The notes beneath the pieces were generated by a model. That model searched no databases and was not told the DNA's origin. It was given only the letters and a program-made list of their open reading frames with translations. From Streptomyces sp. NBC_00483 (GTDB lineage Bacteria > Actinomycetota > Actinomycetes > Streptomycetales > Streptomycetaceae): a stretch of 64,000 nt of DNA. Location: positions 7,316,001-7,380,000 of the forward strand of contig NZ_CP107880.1 of assembly GCF_036013745.1 (NCBI RefSeq), read 5' to 3'. A program made the position numbers and the translations under genes. Below, in pieces: positions 16,240-24,040 of the stretch; the stretch's first letter is position 1; each line of letters begins with the position of its first letter.

Positions 16240-17525
16240 CCACCGCATCCGCCGTGCCGGGCACGGCAGTTGAGACGGCTGTGCCGGGCGGGCGGCGGGC
16301 CTGGACCGTGACCGCGCTCCTCGTGGTCTTCATGATGGTCAACTTCGCGGACAAGTCCGTGCTCGGCCTTGCCGCCGACGAGATCCGCGCCGATCTGCAC
16401 CTGAGCGCCACCCAGTTCGGGCTCGCCAACAGCGCGTTCTTCCTGCTCTTCTCCGTCGCCGCGATCGTGGTGGGGATGGCGGCGGACCGGGTGTCGCCGA
16501 AGCTGCTGCTCCTGGTGATGGCCGTGCTCTGGTCCGTGGCGCAGGTGCCCGCGGCCATCGGCGGGGGACTGGCCGTGCTGATCGGCTCGCGGGTGTTCCT
16601 GGGCGCCGCGGAGGGACCGGCGTTCCCCGTCGCCCAGCAGGCCACGCTGTCCTGGTTCCCCAACGACAAGCGGAACCTGCCCGGCGCGCTGATCACCATC
16701 GGCATCACGCTCGGCGTGATCGTCTCCTCGCCGAGCCTGTCCTGGATGATCCAGCACCACGGCTGGCGCTCGGCCCTGTGGGTGCTCGCCGGGATCGGCG
16801 CGCTGTGGGCCGTGCTGTGGGCGCTGTTCGGCGCGGACAGCCCGCGGGCCCGCGCCACGGCGACCACGAAGGCCGCCGGCGACGCCGCGCCCCAGGTCGC
16901 GTACCGGAAGATCTTCGCCAGCCGTACGTGGATCGGCACCACCCTCGCGTACTTCATGAGCTACTGGTCCGTGGCGCTGATGCTGGTGTGGATGCCGTCG
17001 TATCTGCGCAACGCGCTGGACTACTCGGCGTCCACCGCGGGCAAGCTGGTCGTCCTGCCCTGGGCCGTCGGCGCCGTCGTCCTGCTCGGGCAGGCCGCGC
17101 TCACCGGCCGGCTCATGCGGCGCGGCGTCGTCAGCAGGAAGGCCCGCGGCTGGGTCGGCGGATTCATGCTCGCGATCGGCGCCGTCTGCTGCCTCCTGAC
17201 GCCGTTCGTCGACTCGGTGCCCGCGCAGACCGTGCTCGTCGCCCTCGGCTTCGGCTTCAGCGGCTCGTACGCCACCGTGGCCGCGACCACCGTCGCCGAA
17301 CTCGCCCCGGCCGCCCGCAGCGGCGGCGCCCTCGGCCTGATGAACGCCCTCGTCACGGTGTCCGGGCTGCTCGCGCCCGCCGTCGTCGGCGCCCTCGTCG
17401 ACGCGCAGGGCGACGCCGGTTACCAGCACGCCGTGTTCGTGACCGGGGTGCTCGTCGCGGTCGGCGCCGTGCTCGCCTTCGCCCTGATCGACCCGGAGCG
17501 CGACCGCGCCCGGTTGACCGGCTGA
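16236..17525 (+). CDS. MFS transporter
   Basis: A 429-residue major facilitator with twelve predicted transmembrane helices. The loop 2-3 signature appears as GMAADRVSPKLLL. MVNFADKSVLGLAADEI and a long hydrophilic loop in the centre (around residues 200-225) are consistent with the ACS (anion:cation symporter) branch, which imports organic acids and sulfonates. Its GTG start (16236) overlaps the dioxygenase stop in a GTGA arrangement, indicating translational coupling, so it probably imports the dioxygenase substrate. Direction and substrate are inference. Confidence 0.9.
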   Translation: MTTASAVPGTAVETAVPGGRRAWTVTALLVVFMMVNFADKSVLGLAADEIRADLHLSATQFGLANSAFFLLFSVAAIVVGMAADRVSPKLLLLVMAVLWSVAQVPAAIGGGLAVLIGSRVFLGAAEGPAFPVAQQATLSWFPNDKRNLPGALITIGITLGVIVSSPSLSWMIQHHGWRSALWVLAGIGALWAVLWALFGADSPRARATATTKAAGDAAPQVAYRKIFASRTWIGTTLAYFMSYWSVALMLVWMPSYLRNALDYSASTAGKLVVLPWAVGAVVLLGQAALTGRLMRRGVVSRKARGWVGGFMLAIGAVCCLLTPFVDSVPAQTVLVALGFGFSGSYATVAATTVAELAPAARSGGALGLMNALVTVSGLLAPAVVGALVDAQGDAGYQHAVFVTGVLVAVGAVLAFALIDPERDRARLTG

Positions 17526-17550
17526 CCTTCCGTCACGCAGCCTGCCCTTA

Positions 17551-17567
17551 CCGGGGGTTACCCCCGG
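17551..17567. terminator. Short perfect hairpin after MFS gene
   Basis: CCGGGGG-TTA-CCCCCGG forms a perfect 7 bp stem with a 3-nt loop, 26 bp after the transporter stop and 59 bp before the aldehyde dehydrogenase start. There is no T tract, so it may attenuate or stabilise RNA rather than end transcription. Confidence 0.45.
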
Positions 17568-17625
17568 ATGACATGATCGACGGAACGACCCCCCATTCCC
17601 CCCGCGCGTTTCCTAGGAGTTGCCC

Positions 17626-19341
17626 GTGAGCGCCGCAGCAGCACTCGACACCTCACCGCTGGACCAGGCCGTCAGCGACCTGCGCGAGCACGCACCGTCC
17701 TGGACCGCGACGCCGCTCGACGAGCGCATCGCGCTCCTGGAGCGGACGCTCCCGCGGATCGCCGACGGGGCCGCCGCGATGGTCGCCGACGCGGCCACCG
17801 CCAAGGGCTACGCCGAGACCTCGGAGTGGGCCGCCGAGGACTGGATCACCGCGCCGTGGGCCCTCGCCCAGACGATCACCGCCTACCTGCACGTCCTGCG
17901 CCGCCTCGCCGCCGGCAAGGAGCCGATCGACCCCAAGTCGGTGCGCAGCCACGAGGGCCGCACCGTCGTCGACGTCTTCCCGACCCTCACCTCCGACCGG
18001 CTGCTGCTCAACGGCTTCACGGCGCAGGTGTGGACGCTGCCCGGCACCACCCCCGAGCAGGTCCTGACCCGCGCGGCGGGGGAGTACCGCGGACGCCCCG
18101 GCGAGTCGGCCGTCTCCCTCGTCCTCGGCGCGGGGAACGTCGCCTCGATCACTCCGCTCGACATCCTCCAGAAGCTGTACGCGGAGGGCGAGGTCGTCAT
18201 CGCCAAGATGAACCCCGTCAACGCGTATCTGCGCCCGCACTTCGAGAAGGTCTTCGCCGAGTACGTGGACCGCGGCTGGGTCCGCTTCGTCGACGGCGGC
18301 GCCGCCGAGGGCGCGTACCTCACCGGGCACGAGGACATCGACACCATCCACGTCACCGGCAGCGAGCGCACCCACGACGCCATCGTGTGGGGCACCGACG
18401 AGCAGGCCGAACAGCGCCGCGCCGAGGACGCCCCGCTCATCGGCAAGCCGTTCACCAGCGAGCTCGGCGGCGTCAGCCCCTGCATCGTGACGCCGGGCCC
18501 GTGGAGCGACGCCGACTTCCGCTTCCAGGCCGAGAACATCGTCACCAGCAAGCTCAACAACTCGGGCCACAACTGCATCGCCACGCAGGTCCTCGTCGTG
18601 CCCCGCGAGTGGGACGGCACGGAGAAGCTGCTCGCCGAGGTCCGCAAGGTCCTTGCCGAACTGTCGCCGCGGCCCGACTACTACCCGGGCGCCGCCGACC
18701 GCGTCGCCAAGGTCACGGACGCCCACCCGGGCGCCGAGAAGCTCGGCATCGACGACTCCTGTCGCGTCCTCGTCCCGGAGATCGAGGGCATGGACGACGT
18801 CATGATCACGGACGAGGTGTTCGCCAGCGTCCTCGGCGTGGTCCGCCTCCCGGGCGCCGACGCGCCCCACTTCCTCGCGGCGGCAACGGAGTTCGCCAAC
18901 GACAAGCTCCCCGGCACCCTCGGTGCCACGCTGCTCGTGCACCCGAAGACGGAGCGCACTCACTCCGGCGCGGTCGCCGACGCGATCGCCGCGCTGCGCT
19001 ACGGCACGCTGGGCGTCAACGTCTGGTCGGCCTTCGGCTTCCTGCTCGGCTACACGCCGTGGGGCGCCTTCCCCGGCAACACCCGCAAGGACATCGGCAG
19101 CGGCATCGGCTTCGTGCACAACGCGTTCATGCTGGAGGACATCGAGAAGACGGTGGTGCGCGCCCCGTTCGCCCCGTCCCCCCGCGGCCTCTTCACCGGC
19201 TCCCCGTCCCTGTCCCCGCGCCCCCCGTTCTACGTAACGAACCGCACGGGCCTGACCACAATGAAGCGCCTCACGGCGTACACGACGGCCCCGTCCGCAG
19301 CCAAGCTGCCGGGAATCTTCGCGTCGGCGCTGCGGGGCTGA
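17626..19341 (+). CDS. Aldehyde dehydrogenase family protein
   Basis: A 571-residue NAD(P)-dependent dehydrogenase. The catalytic Cys is in NNSGHNCIATQ and the general-base Glu in TSELGGVSP. The Rossmann region includes LVLGAGNVASITPLDIL and TIHVTGSERTHDAI. It is somewhat longer than the common 480-500 residue enzymes, with an extended N-terminal helical region. GTG 17626 is preferred because AGGAG (17613-17617) is 8 bases upstream; a TTG at 17620 is closer. It lies 100 bp after the transporter and probably oxidises the aldehyde formed by the dioxygenase, or an amide or aldehyde derived from it. A strong bidirectional hairpin follows the stop. Confidence 0.88.
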   Translation: MSAAAALDTSPLDQAVSDLREHAPSWTATPLDERIALLERTLPRIADGAAAMVADAATAKGYAETSEWAAEDWITAPWALAQTITAYLHVLRRLAAGKEPIDPKSVRSHEGRTVVDVFPTLTSDRLLLNGFTAQVWTLPGTTPEQVLTRAAGEYRGRPGESAVSLVLGAGNVASITPLDILQKLYAEGEVVIAKMNPVNAYLRPHFEKVFAEYVDRGWVRFVDGGAAEGAYLTGHEDIDTIHVTGSERTHDAIVWGTDEQAEQRRAEDAPLIGKPFTSELGGVSPCIVTPGPWSDADFRFQAENIVTSKLNNSGHNCIATQVLVVPREWDGTEKLLAEVRKVLAELSPRPDYYPGAADRVAKVTDAHPGAEKLGIDDSCRVLVPEIEGMDDVMITDEVFASVLGVVRLPGADAPHFLAAATEFANDKLPGTLGATLLVHPKTERTHSGAVADAIAALRYGTLGVNVWSAFGFLLGYTPWGAFPGNTRKDIGSGIGFVHNAFMLEDIEKTVVRAPFAPSPRGLFTGSPSLSPRPPFYVTNRTGLTTMKRLTAYTTAPSAAKLPGIFASALRG

Positions 19342-19401
19342 GCACTTCGAGCCCCTGCGGCGGCTGGGCATGGCGTAGGCACGGACCGCCGCAACAAAAC
19401 T

Positions 19402-19438
19402 CCGGCCGGTCCACCGTGTGGGGCGGTGGGCCGGCCGG
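19402..19438. terminator. Strong bidirectional terminator
   Basis: CCGGCCGGTCCACCG (19402-19416) pairs with CGGTGGGCCGGCCGG (19424-19438) as a 15 bp stem with one G-U pair and a 7-nt loop. It separates the convergent aldehyde dehydrogenase and SHOCT genes. Confidence 0.75.
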
Positions 19439-19444
19439 TGTCAC

Positions 19445-19744
19445 TCAACCGTTGAGAACGCGCGCCTTCTCCGCCGCGAACTCCTGCTCCGTGAGCAACC
19501 CTTGCGCCTTCAGCTCGGCAAGCGCCTGAAGCTGCGAAACCCGATCCGTGCCACCGGCCACAGGCGCCGCCTGCTGCATCGGAGGGGGCGGCGCCATCTG
19601 CGCCTGCGCGTCCATCTCGTGACGCATGTCACGATCGGCCATCCTGCGGTTCACCCGGCCGGAGACCGCGGAGGCGGTACCGGAGATGACCGCGGTGCGC
19701 GCGATCGTGCCAAGGAGTCCGGGCCGTCCGAATCGTTGCGGCAT
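19445..19744 (-). CDS. SHOCT-domain protein
   Basis: A 99-residue protein. The N-terminal half is basic and weakly hydrophobic (LLGTIARTAVISGTASAV) with a Met/Asp/Gln-rich linker. The last 32 residues (VSQLQALAELKAQGLLTEQE) are a SHOCT domain. It follows the DUF6325-like gene by 44 bp on the same strand, a pairing commonly seen in Streptomyces. No enzymatic motif is visible; a membrane-peripheral oligomer is a guess. Confidence 0.82.
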   Translation of the reverse strand: MPQRFGRPGLLGTIARTAVISGTASAVSGRVNRRMADRDMRHEMDAQAQMAPPPPMQQAAPVAGGTDRVSQLQALAELKAQGLLTEQEFAAEKARVLNG

Positions 19745-19788
19745 GCTGACCGTCCTCTTCGTTCTCTTACGTGTACGTAGCTGTGTCG

Positions 19789-20229
19789 TCAGGCCGTGGC
19801 GAGCGCTTCGATGGCCTCGTCGACGGATTCGCGCGGGATGCGCTCGAGCATCAGCACCTGGCCGTTCGAGTCCCGCACGGCGGCGCCGAGACGCGCGGCC
19901 CAGGTGTTCTCCCAGGCCAGGACGAGCGCGGAGGACGCGGCCGGAAGGTTGTCGGAGACGGTCTTCAGGTCCTCGTCGCTGAGCAGGTCGAACCGTACGT
20001 CGGCCACCTGCTGGAACAGCTCGGTGACCTCGGGGTCGCCGAGCTCGACGACATCGACGGACCCGTCGGCCGCCTTACGGATGAAGCACAGGTCGAGGAT
20101 CCGTACGGTCCCGTCCTTCTGCAGGTCACGCAGCGCGGGCGCGACATCGCCGCTGAAGTGGTTGCCGTCGAAGGCGATCACGGCGACATCCACCGGACCG
20201 ACGGTGTCGGCGTTGAGGCCACTGGCCAC
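19789..20229 (-). CDS. DUF6325-like protein
   Basis: A 146-residue, probably cytosolic alpha/beta protein beginning GPVDVAVIAFDGNHFSGD and containing DGTVRILDLCFIRK and SALVLAWENTWAARLGAAV. This resembles DUF6325, itself close to the DUF1269 group. The GTG start at 20229 has GGGAAGG about 10 bases upstream. It forms an operon with the SHOCT gene, and its promoter region holds a cluster of ATCGG/CCGAT half-sites (20257-20290). Function is unknown; such genes often appear stress-linked by context. Confidence 0.75.
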   Translation of the reverse strand: MASGLNADTVGPVDVAVIAFDGNHFSGDVAPALRDLQKDGTVRILDLCFIRKAADGSVDVVELGDPEVTELFQQVADVRFDLLSDEDLKTVSDNLPAASSALVLAWENTWAARLGAAVRDSNGQVLMLERIPRESVDEAIEALATA

Positions 20230-20256
20230 GGGCGAGCACCTTCCCTAGATTGCCGT

Positions 20257-20290
20257 ATCGGGTAAACCGATCAAATCGGATGAAACGGAT
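20257..20290. promoter_or_regulatory. Cluster of ATCGG/CCGAT half-sites
   Basis: ATCGG (20257-20261), CCGAT (20267-20271) and ATCGG (20275-20279) make two overlapping palindromes, one with a 5 bp and one with a 3 bp spacer, followed by CGGAT at 20286. They lie 28-60 bp upstream of the DUF6325-like start, the right place for an operator. The regulator is unknown. Confidence 0.4.
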
Positions 20291-20360
20291 ACTAGGGCGA
20301 GGGTACAGCGGGAGCGAGCCCGGCGGGACCCGCAATACCGGCCATCCGGCCGGGGCGCGG

Positions 20361-20398
20361 CCGGCCCGTCGCGGCAACGGTCGGCCGCGACGGGCCGG
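20361..20398 (-). terminator. Terminator of the RCK membrane protein gene
   Basis: CCGGCCCGTCGCGGC (20361-20375) and its exact reverse complement (20384-20398) form a perfect 15 bp stem with an 8-nt loop, 6 bp past the stop at 20405. Confidence 0.7.
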
Positions 20399-20404
20399 GG
20401 TCGG

Positions 20405-22393
20405 CTATTGATGCGACGCGTACGCGGAGTACGACGACTGCGAGTCCAGGAGTTCGGCGAGGCCCCTGCGGGTGGCGGCGAGGACGACGCGGTCGGTGGG
20501 CCGCAGCACATAGCCGGGGTCCATCTCCCATACGGGCCCGGGCCCCGGGGCCGACTCGTCCTCCTCCGGGGCCGTCCCGCGGCCGGTCCGCCGTTGGCCG
20601 GGTGCGGTGGAGTCGACGGCGAGCACGCGCCAGGCACCGGCCCGGAACGACGCGGCGACCGTACGCCCCTCCAGGTGCGGATGGCCCGCCACGTCCAGCG
20701 CGGCGAACAGCAGCACCCGGCGCTCGACCGGAATCGCGCCGAGGACCTCCCGTCCCATCATCGCCCCCGCGAAGGCGGGCGCCGCGAGGGTCGTGACGCT
20801 GCGGCTGCGGGTGAGGGCGCGCGGGTGGGCGGCGCGCAGCGTGCGGTAGACGGCGGTGGCGAACGCGTCGTCGTACAGGCGCAGGCTCACCTGCAGGTTC
20901 GGCTTGACCGAGCGGGCGTAGAGCGCGGCCTCGAGGTTGGTGGTGTCGAGGCTGGTGAGGGCGAGGAGGGCGTGCGACCTGGACACCTTGGCGGCCTCCA
21001 GGACGCCCTCGTCGCGTACGTCGCCGATGACCGTCGGCACGCGCAGCCGGCGGGCGAGCGGGATGCCGCGGGCCTCCGGGTTCTCCTCCACGCACACGAC
21101 GGGGACGCCGAGTTCGTGCAGCCGGGCCAGGACGCGGGTGCCGATCTTGCCGAGGCCGAGCAGCACGACGTGCCCGGACAGACCGCGCGGCGGGCGGCGC
21201 AGCGCGGAGGCGGTGCGGAAGGTGCCCATCGCCTCCAGGACCGCGGCCATCAGCACCGGCAGCAGCAGCAACCCGGCGAATCCGGTGAGGAGTTGGATGA
21301 TCTGCCGGGCCGCGGGCTCACCGATCGCCGGTTCATCGATGGCGAACAGGTCGAGCATGGTGAGATAGCCGGCCCGCCACGGGTTCGACTCGGTCGTCGC
21401 CCAGGTGGCGAGCGCGAGACCGAGCACGCACACCACGAGCACGGCCAGGGACCAGCGCACCCGGCGCGAGAACAGCGAGCCGAGCGGCAGCGCCCGCGCG
21501 GCGAGGCGCCGCGGCGGCAGTGCGGGTTCCGTCGGGGTGACGGTGTCGAGGACGACGCTGCCGCGCCCGACCGCCGCCGCGATCTCCTGGTCGTCCGGCA
21601 GCAGCAGCGGCTCCTCCTGGCCCGAGGTGTCCGAACCCTCCGTGTCCGACGGGTCGTTGTTCGAAGAGGAGAGGATCGCGAGCGTGCACAGGCCGGGGGC
21701 GGCGGCCCGGCCCCGGCCGCGCGGGGCGCGCTCGACCGCGCGCAGCAGCAGCCCGTCGGCCTGCACGACCTTGCCGGTGCCCGCCACGGCGGTCGCGGCG
21801 AGCGCGGGCGCCGCCGTGTCCGCGTCGGACAGGATGGTGGTGGACGTGTCGAGGCTCTCCGCGGCGAGGTCGGGCTGCGCGAGCGCGGCCGCCTGGTCGA
21901 GGAGCTGGGCCAGGTGCTGGCCGAGCTTGCGGTCGAAGAGCCGGATGACGAGGCGCAGCCGGGGGTTGAGGCGGCGGGCCGCCAGCGCGGCGCGGATATT
22001 GGTCTCGTCGTCGTCGTGCACCAGGGCCAGCGCGTCCGCCCGCGCCACGCCCGCCTCCGTCAACACGTCCTCGCTGAGCACCGCGGCCTCCATGACGCGC
22101 GGCGCCTGACCGGCGAGCGAGTCGTCGTCGGACGGCGCGAACCGGCCCATCGCGGCCTGCACCCGGCTCAGCAGCGCGGCGGCCCGCATCCGGCCACCGC
22201 CCTGCGCGGGTTCGCCCGCGGCGCGCGTCGACGGTACGACGATGGTGACCTGGGCGCGGTACAGCTCGCGCAGTTCGGTGCCGAGCCGTTCGGCCAACGC
22301 GTCGTCGCCGCACACGACCATGTGCCGGGGCAGAGGCGTCTGTTGGGACTGCTCGGGTTCTTCGGGCTGCTGGGGCTGGTGGGGAAGTGACAC
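20405..22393 (-). CDS. TrkA-N (RCK)-containing membrane protein, potassium-channel-like
   Basis: About 662 residues. An N-terminal nucleotide-binding-like domain starts at MVVCGDDALAERLG. Two hydrophobic helices follow (VRWSLAVLVVCVLGLALATW; LTGFAGLLLLPVLMAAVLEA), then a second, clear Rossmann domain with VVLLGLGKIGTRVLARL and later TVIGDVRDEGVLEAA. This is the layout of CASTOR/Pollux-type or TrkA-linked ion channels. The pore loop between the helices (AGYLTMLDLFAI) lacks a recognisable GYGD filter, so ion selectivity is doubtful. The GTG at 22393 is provisional; an ATG at 22321 would still keep the whole first domain. It diverges from the small ORF and rsgA. Confidence 0.78.
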   Translation of the reverse strand: MSLPHQPQQPEEPEQSQQTPLPRHMVVCGDDALAERLGTELRELYRAQVTIVVPSTRAAGEPAQGGGRMRAAALLSRVQAAMGRFAPSDDDSLAGQAPRVMEAAVLSEDVLTEAGVARADALALVHDDDETNIRAALAARRLNPRLRLVIRLFDRKLGQHLAQLLDQAAALAQPDLAAESLDTSTTILSDADTAAPALAATAVAGTGKVVQADGLLLRAVERAPRGRGRAAAPGLCTLAILSSSNNDPSDTEGSDTSGQEEPLLLPDDQEIAAAVGRGSVVLDTVTPTEPALPPRRLAARALPLGSLFSRRVRWSLAVLVVCVLGLALATWATTESNPWRAGYLTMLDLFAIDEPAIGEPAARQIIQLLTGFAGLLLLPVLMAAVLEAMGTFRTASALRRPPRGLSGHVVLLGLGKIGTRVLARLHELGVPVVCVEENPEARGIPLARRLRVPTVIGDVRDEGVLEAAKVSRSHALLALTSLDTTNLEAALYARSVKPNLQVSLRLYDDAFATAVYRTLRAAHPRALTRSRSVTTLAAPAFAGAMMGREVLGAIPVERRVLLFAALDVAGHPHLEGRTVAASFRAGAWRVLAVDSTAPGQRRTGRGTAPEEDESAPGPGPVWEMDPGYVLRPTDRVVLAATRRGLAELLDSQSSYSAYASHQ

Positions 22394-22545
22394 CGTGTCA
22401 TGGTGCGTGTTCGATGTGTGTGGCGTCCACCTGCGCCGGGGTCGACCACGTGAAAAACCGGTGGCGGGTGGATGGGGGCCGTGGTTATCGTCGTCGGCGT
22501 AGGGGTGGCCGCGGCCACCGTGGAGTGCGCGCCGAGTGCGTGATC

Positions 22546-22552
22546 GAGGAGG
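22546..22552 (+). promoter_or_regulatory. Strong ribosome binding site for a 23-codon ORF
   Basis: GAGGAGG stands 9 bases before ATG 22562. It is one of the stronger Shine-Dalgarno matches in the window, and no longer gene can use it because the frame closes after 23 codons. Confidence 0.6.
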
Positions 22553-22561
22553 TGTCGACCG

Positions 22562-22633
22562 ATGGCTGTCGTTGCGACGGGCGCTGCCCGCATCCGGAAG
22601 CTCATCAAGTCCACCTCTGTGGCCACCGGCTGA
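22562..22633 (+). CDS. Small basic peptide, 23 aa, upstream of rsgA
   Basis: The peptide begins MAVVATGAARIRKLIKST and ends SVATG. It has four basic residues (R, R, K, K) in an amphipathic middle and no acidic residue. It is preceded by a strong GAGGAGG, ends 56 bp before the rsgA start, and uses mostly G/C third positions. Possibilities are a leader peptide that couples translation to rsgA, a small membrane-active or regulatory peptide, or a fortuitous ORF. I recognise no family. The strong ribosome binding site is the main support. Confidence 0.45.
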   Translation: MAVVATGAARIRKLIKSTSVATG

Positions 22634-22689
22634 CCTCACCCTTTTCTCTGCATTACCTGCGCCGGGGCCACCCTCTGAAGGGTCACCCC

Positions 22690-23844
22690 TTGTCTTCCAT
22701 CTCTTCTGGGTCCACGTCCTCTGGGCCCACTTCTTCTGGTTCCACTTCTTCTGGTCCCGTCACCACCACCGCCGTTCTCGACGCGTACGGCTGGGACGCC
22801 GACTGGGCGGACACGTTCGCCTCCTACGCCGAGCGCGGCCTCGTGCCCGGCCGGGTGCTGCGCGTCGACCGCGGGCGGTGCGACCTCGTCACACCGGAAG
22901 GGGTCGTGCACGCCGACACCGAGTACGTCGTGCCCCGCGACCCCATGAAGGTCATCTGCACCGGCGACTGGGCGGCCGTCGACCCGGCCGGCGCCGACCC
23001 CCGCTACGTACAGGCGTATCTGCCGCGCCGGACCGCCTTCGTGCGCTCCACGTCGTCCAAGCGGTCCGAGGGGCAGATCCTCGCCGCGAACGTGGACCAC
23101 GCGATCATCGCGGTCTCCCTCGCGGCCGAGCTCGACCTCGGGAGGATCGAACGGTTCCTCGCCCTGGCCTGGGAATCGGGGGCGCAGCCCCTGGTCGTCC
23201 TCACCAAGGCCGACCTCGTGCCGGACCCGGTCGGCCTGTCCTACCTCGTCTCCGACGTCGAGACGGCCGCACCCGGCGTGCAGGTGCTGCCCGTCAGCGC
23301 GCACGACGGGGACGGTACGGAGGTGCTGCGGGCGGTCGTCGCCGACGGTACGTCCGTGCTGCTCGGCCAGTCCGGGGCCGGGAAGTCGACGCTGGCCAAC
23401 GCGCTGATGGGCGAGGACGTGATGGACGTCCGGGCCGTCCGTGACATGGACGGCAAGGGCCGTCACACCACGACCACCCGCAACCTGTTCGCCCTGCCGG
23501 GCGGCGGCGTGCTCATCGATACACCGGGGCTGCGCGGGGTCGGCCTGTACGACGCGGAAGGTGGCGTCGGGCAGGTCTTCGCGGAGATCGCGGCGCTGGC
23601 GGAGGACTGCCGGTTCCACGACTGCGCGCACACGGTCGAGCCGGGGTGTGCGGTGCTGGCCGCGTTGGAGGACGGGGCGTTGCACCAGCGCCGCCTCGAC
23701 AGTTACCGCAAGCTTCTGCGGGAGAACGAGCGGCTTGCGGCGCGGACGGATGCGAGGTTGCGGGCGGATATGCGGAAGGTGTGGAAGCAGAGGGGGGCCG
23801 AGGGCCGTGCGGCGATGGAGGCGAAACGGGGTCGTGTCCGTTAG
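22690..23844 (+). CDS. rsgA: Ribosome small-subunit-dependent GTPase RsgA
   Basis: A 384-residue circularly permuted GTPase that checks late 30S subunit assembly. G motifs occur in permuted order: TKAD at 172-175 (G4), SAHD at 203-206 (G5), GQSGAGKST at 226-234 (G1), and DTPG at 277-280 (G3). An OB-fold precedes them (residues 50-115). The zinc knuckle follows: C307, C312, H314, C320. The start is read as TTG 22690 with GAAGGG upstream, which gives an unusual N-terminal Ser/Thr/Gly/Pro extension from a 15 bp tandem repeat. No better start exists before the conserved region, where the first in-frame ATG is deep inside. It is divergent from the RCK protein. Confidence 0.9.
   Translation: MSSISSGSTSSGPTSSGSTSSGPVTTTAVLDAYGWDADWADTFASYAERGLVPGRVLRVDRGRCDLVTPEGVVHADTEYVVPRDPMKVICTGDWAAVDPAGADPRYVQAYLPRRTAFVRSTSSKRSEGQILAANVDHAIIAVSLAAELDLGRIERFLALAWESGAQPLVVLTKADLVPDPVGLSYLVSDVETAAPGVQVLPVSAHDGDGTEVLRAVVADGTSVLLGQSGAGKSTLANALMGEDVMDVRAVRDMDGKGRHTTTTRNLFALPGGGVLIDTPGLRGVGLYDAEGGVGQVFAEIAALAEDCRFHDCAHTVEPGCAVLAALEDGALHQRRLDSYRKLLRENERLAARTDARLRADMRKVWKQRGAEGRAAMEAKRGRVR
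22702..22761 (+). repeat. 15 bp tandem repeat inside the rsgA N-terminus
   Basis: Four consecutive 15-mers run from 22702, 22717, 22732 and 22747, with consensus TCTTCTGGNYCCACT. They encode repeated Ser-Ser-Gly-Ser/Pro-Thr. The local T content is unusually high for this genome. Copy-number change keeps the frame and alters only the disordered N-terminal tail. Confidence 0.8.
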
Positions 23845-23875
23845 CTCGTTCGGCCTGCACCGGGGGCGCGGTCTT

Positions 23876-23921
23876 GGGGCTCCGCCCCGGACCCCGCGAG
23901 TCTCGTCCCAGAGCGGGGCTT
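23876..23921. repeat. Dispersed intergenic repeat, copy A
   Basis: A 46 bp block begins GGGGCTCCGCCCCGG, then has ACCCCGC, CTCGTCCCA and ends GCGGGGCTT. It matches copy B at 45702-45748 closely in the same order. The first part folds as GGGGC-TCC-GCCCC. It follows rsgA (stop 23844) and precedes the ada-alkA gene. Similar GGGGCTC-type boxes are common between Streptomyces genes. Confidence 0.7.
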
Positions 23922-24040
23922 GATTTGGGCACCCGCCGCCGGGTGCTTGATTTGCTCGCCGGCCGCGGAGGCTTGATGGGTAGCTTCGTGTCCGATTCCC
24001 GCCAGCCGGGTGGTGTGGCTCGCGGGACACTGGATGCGTG

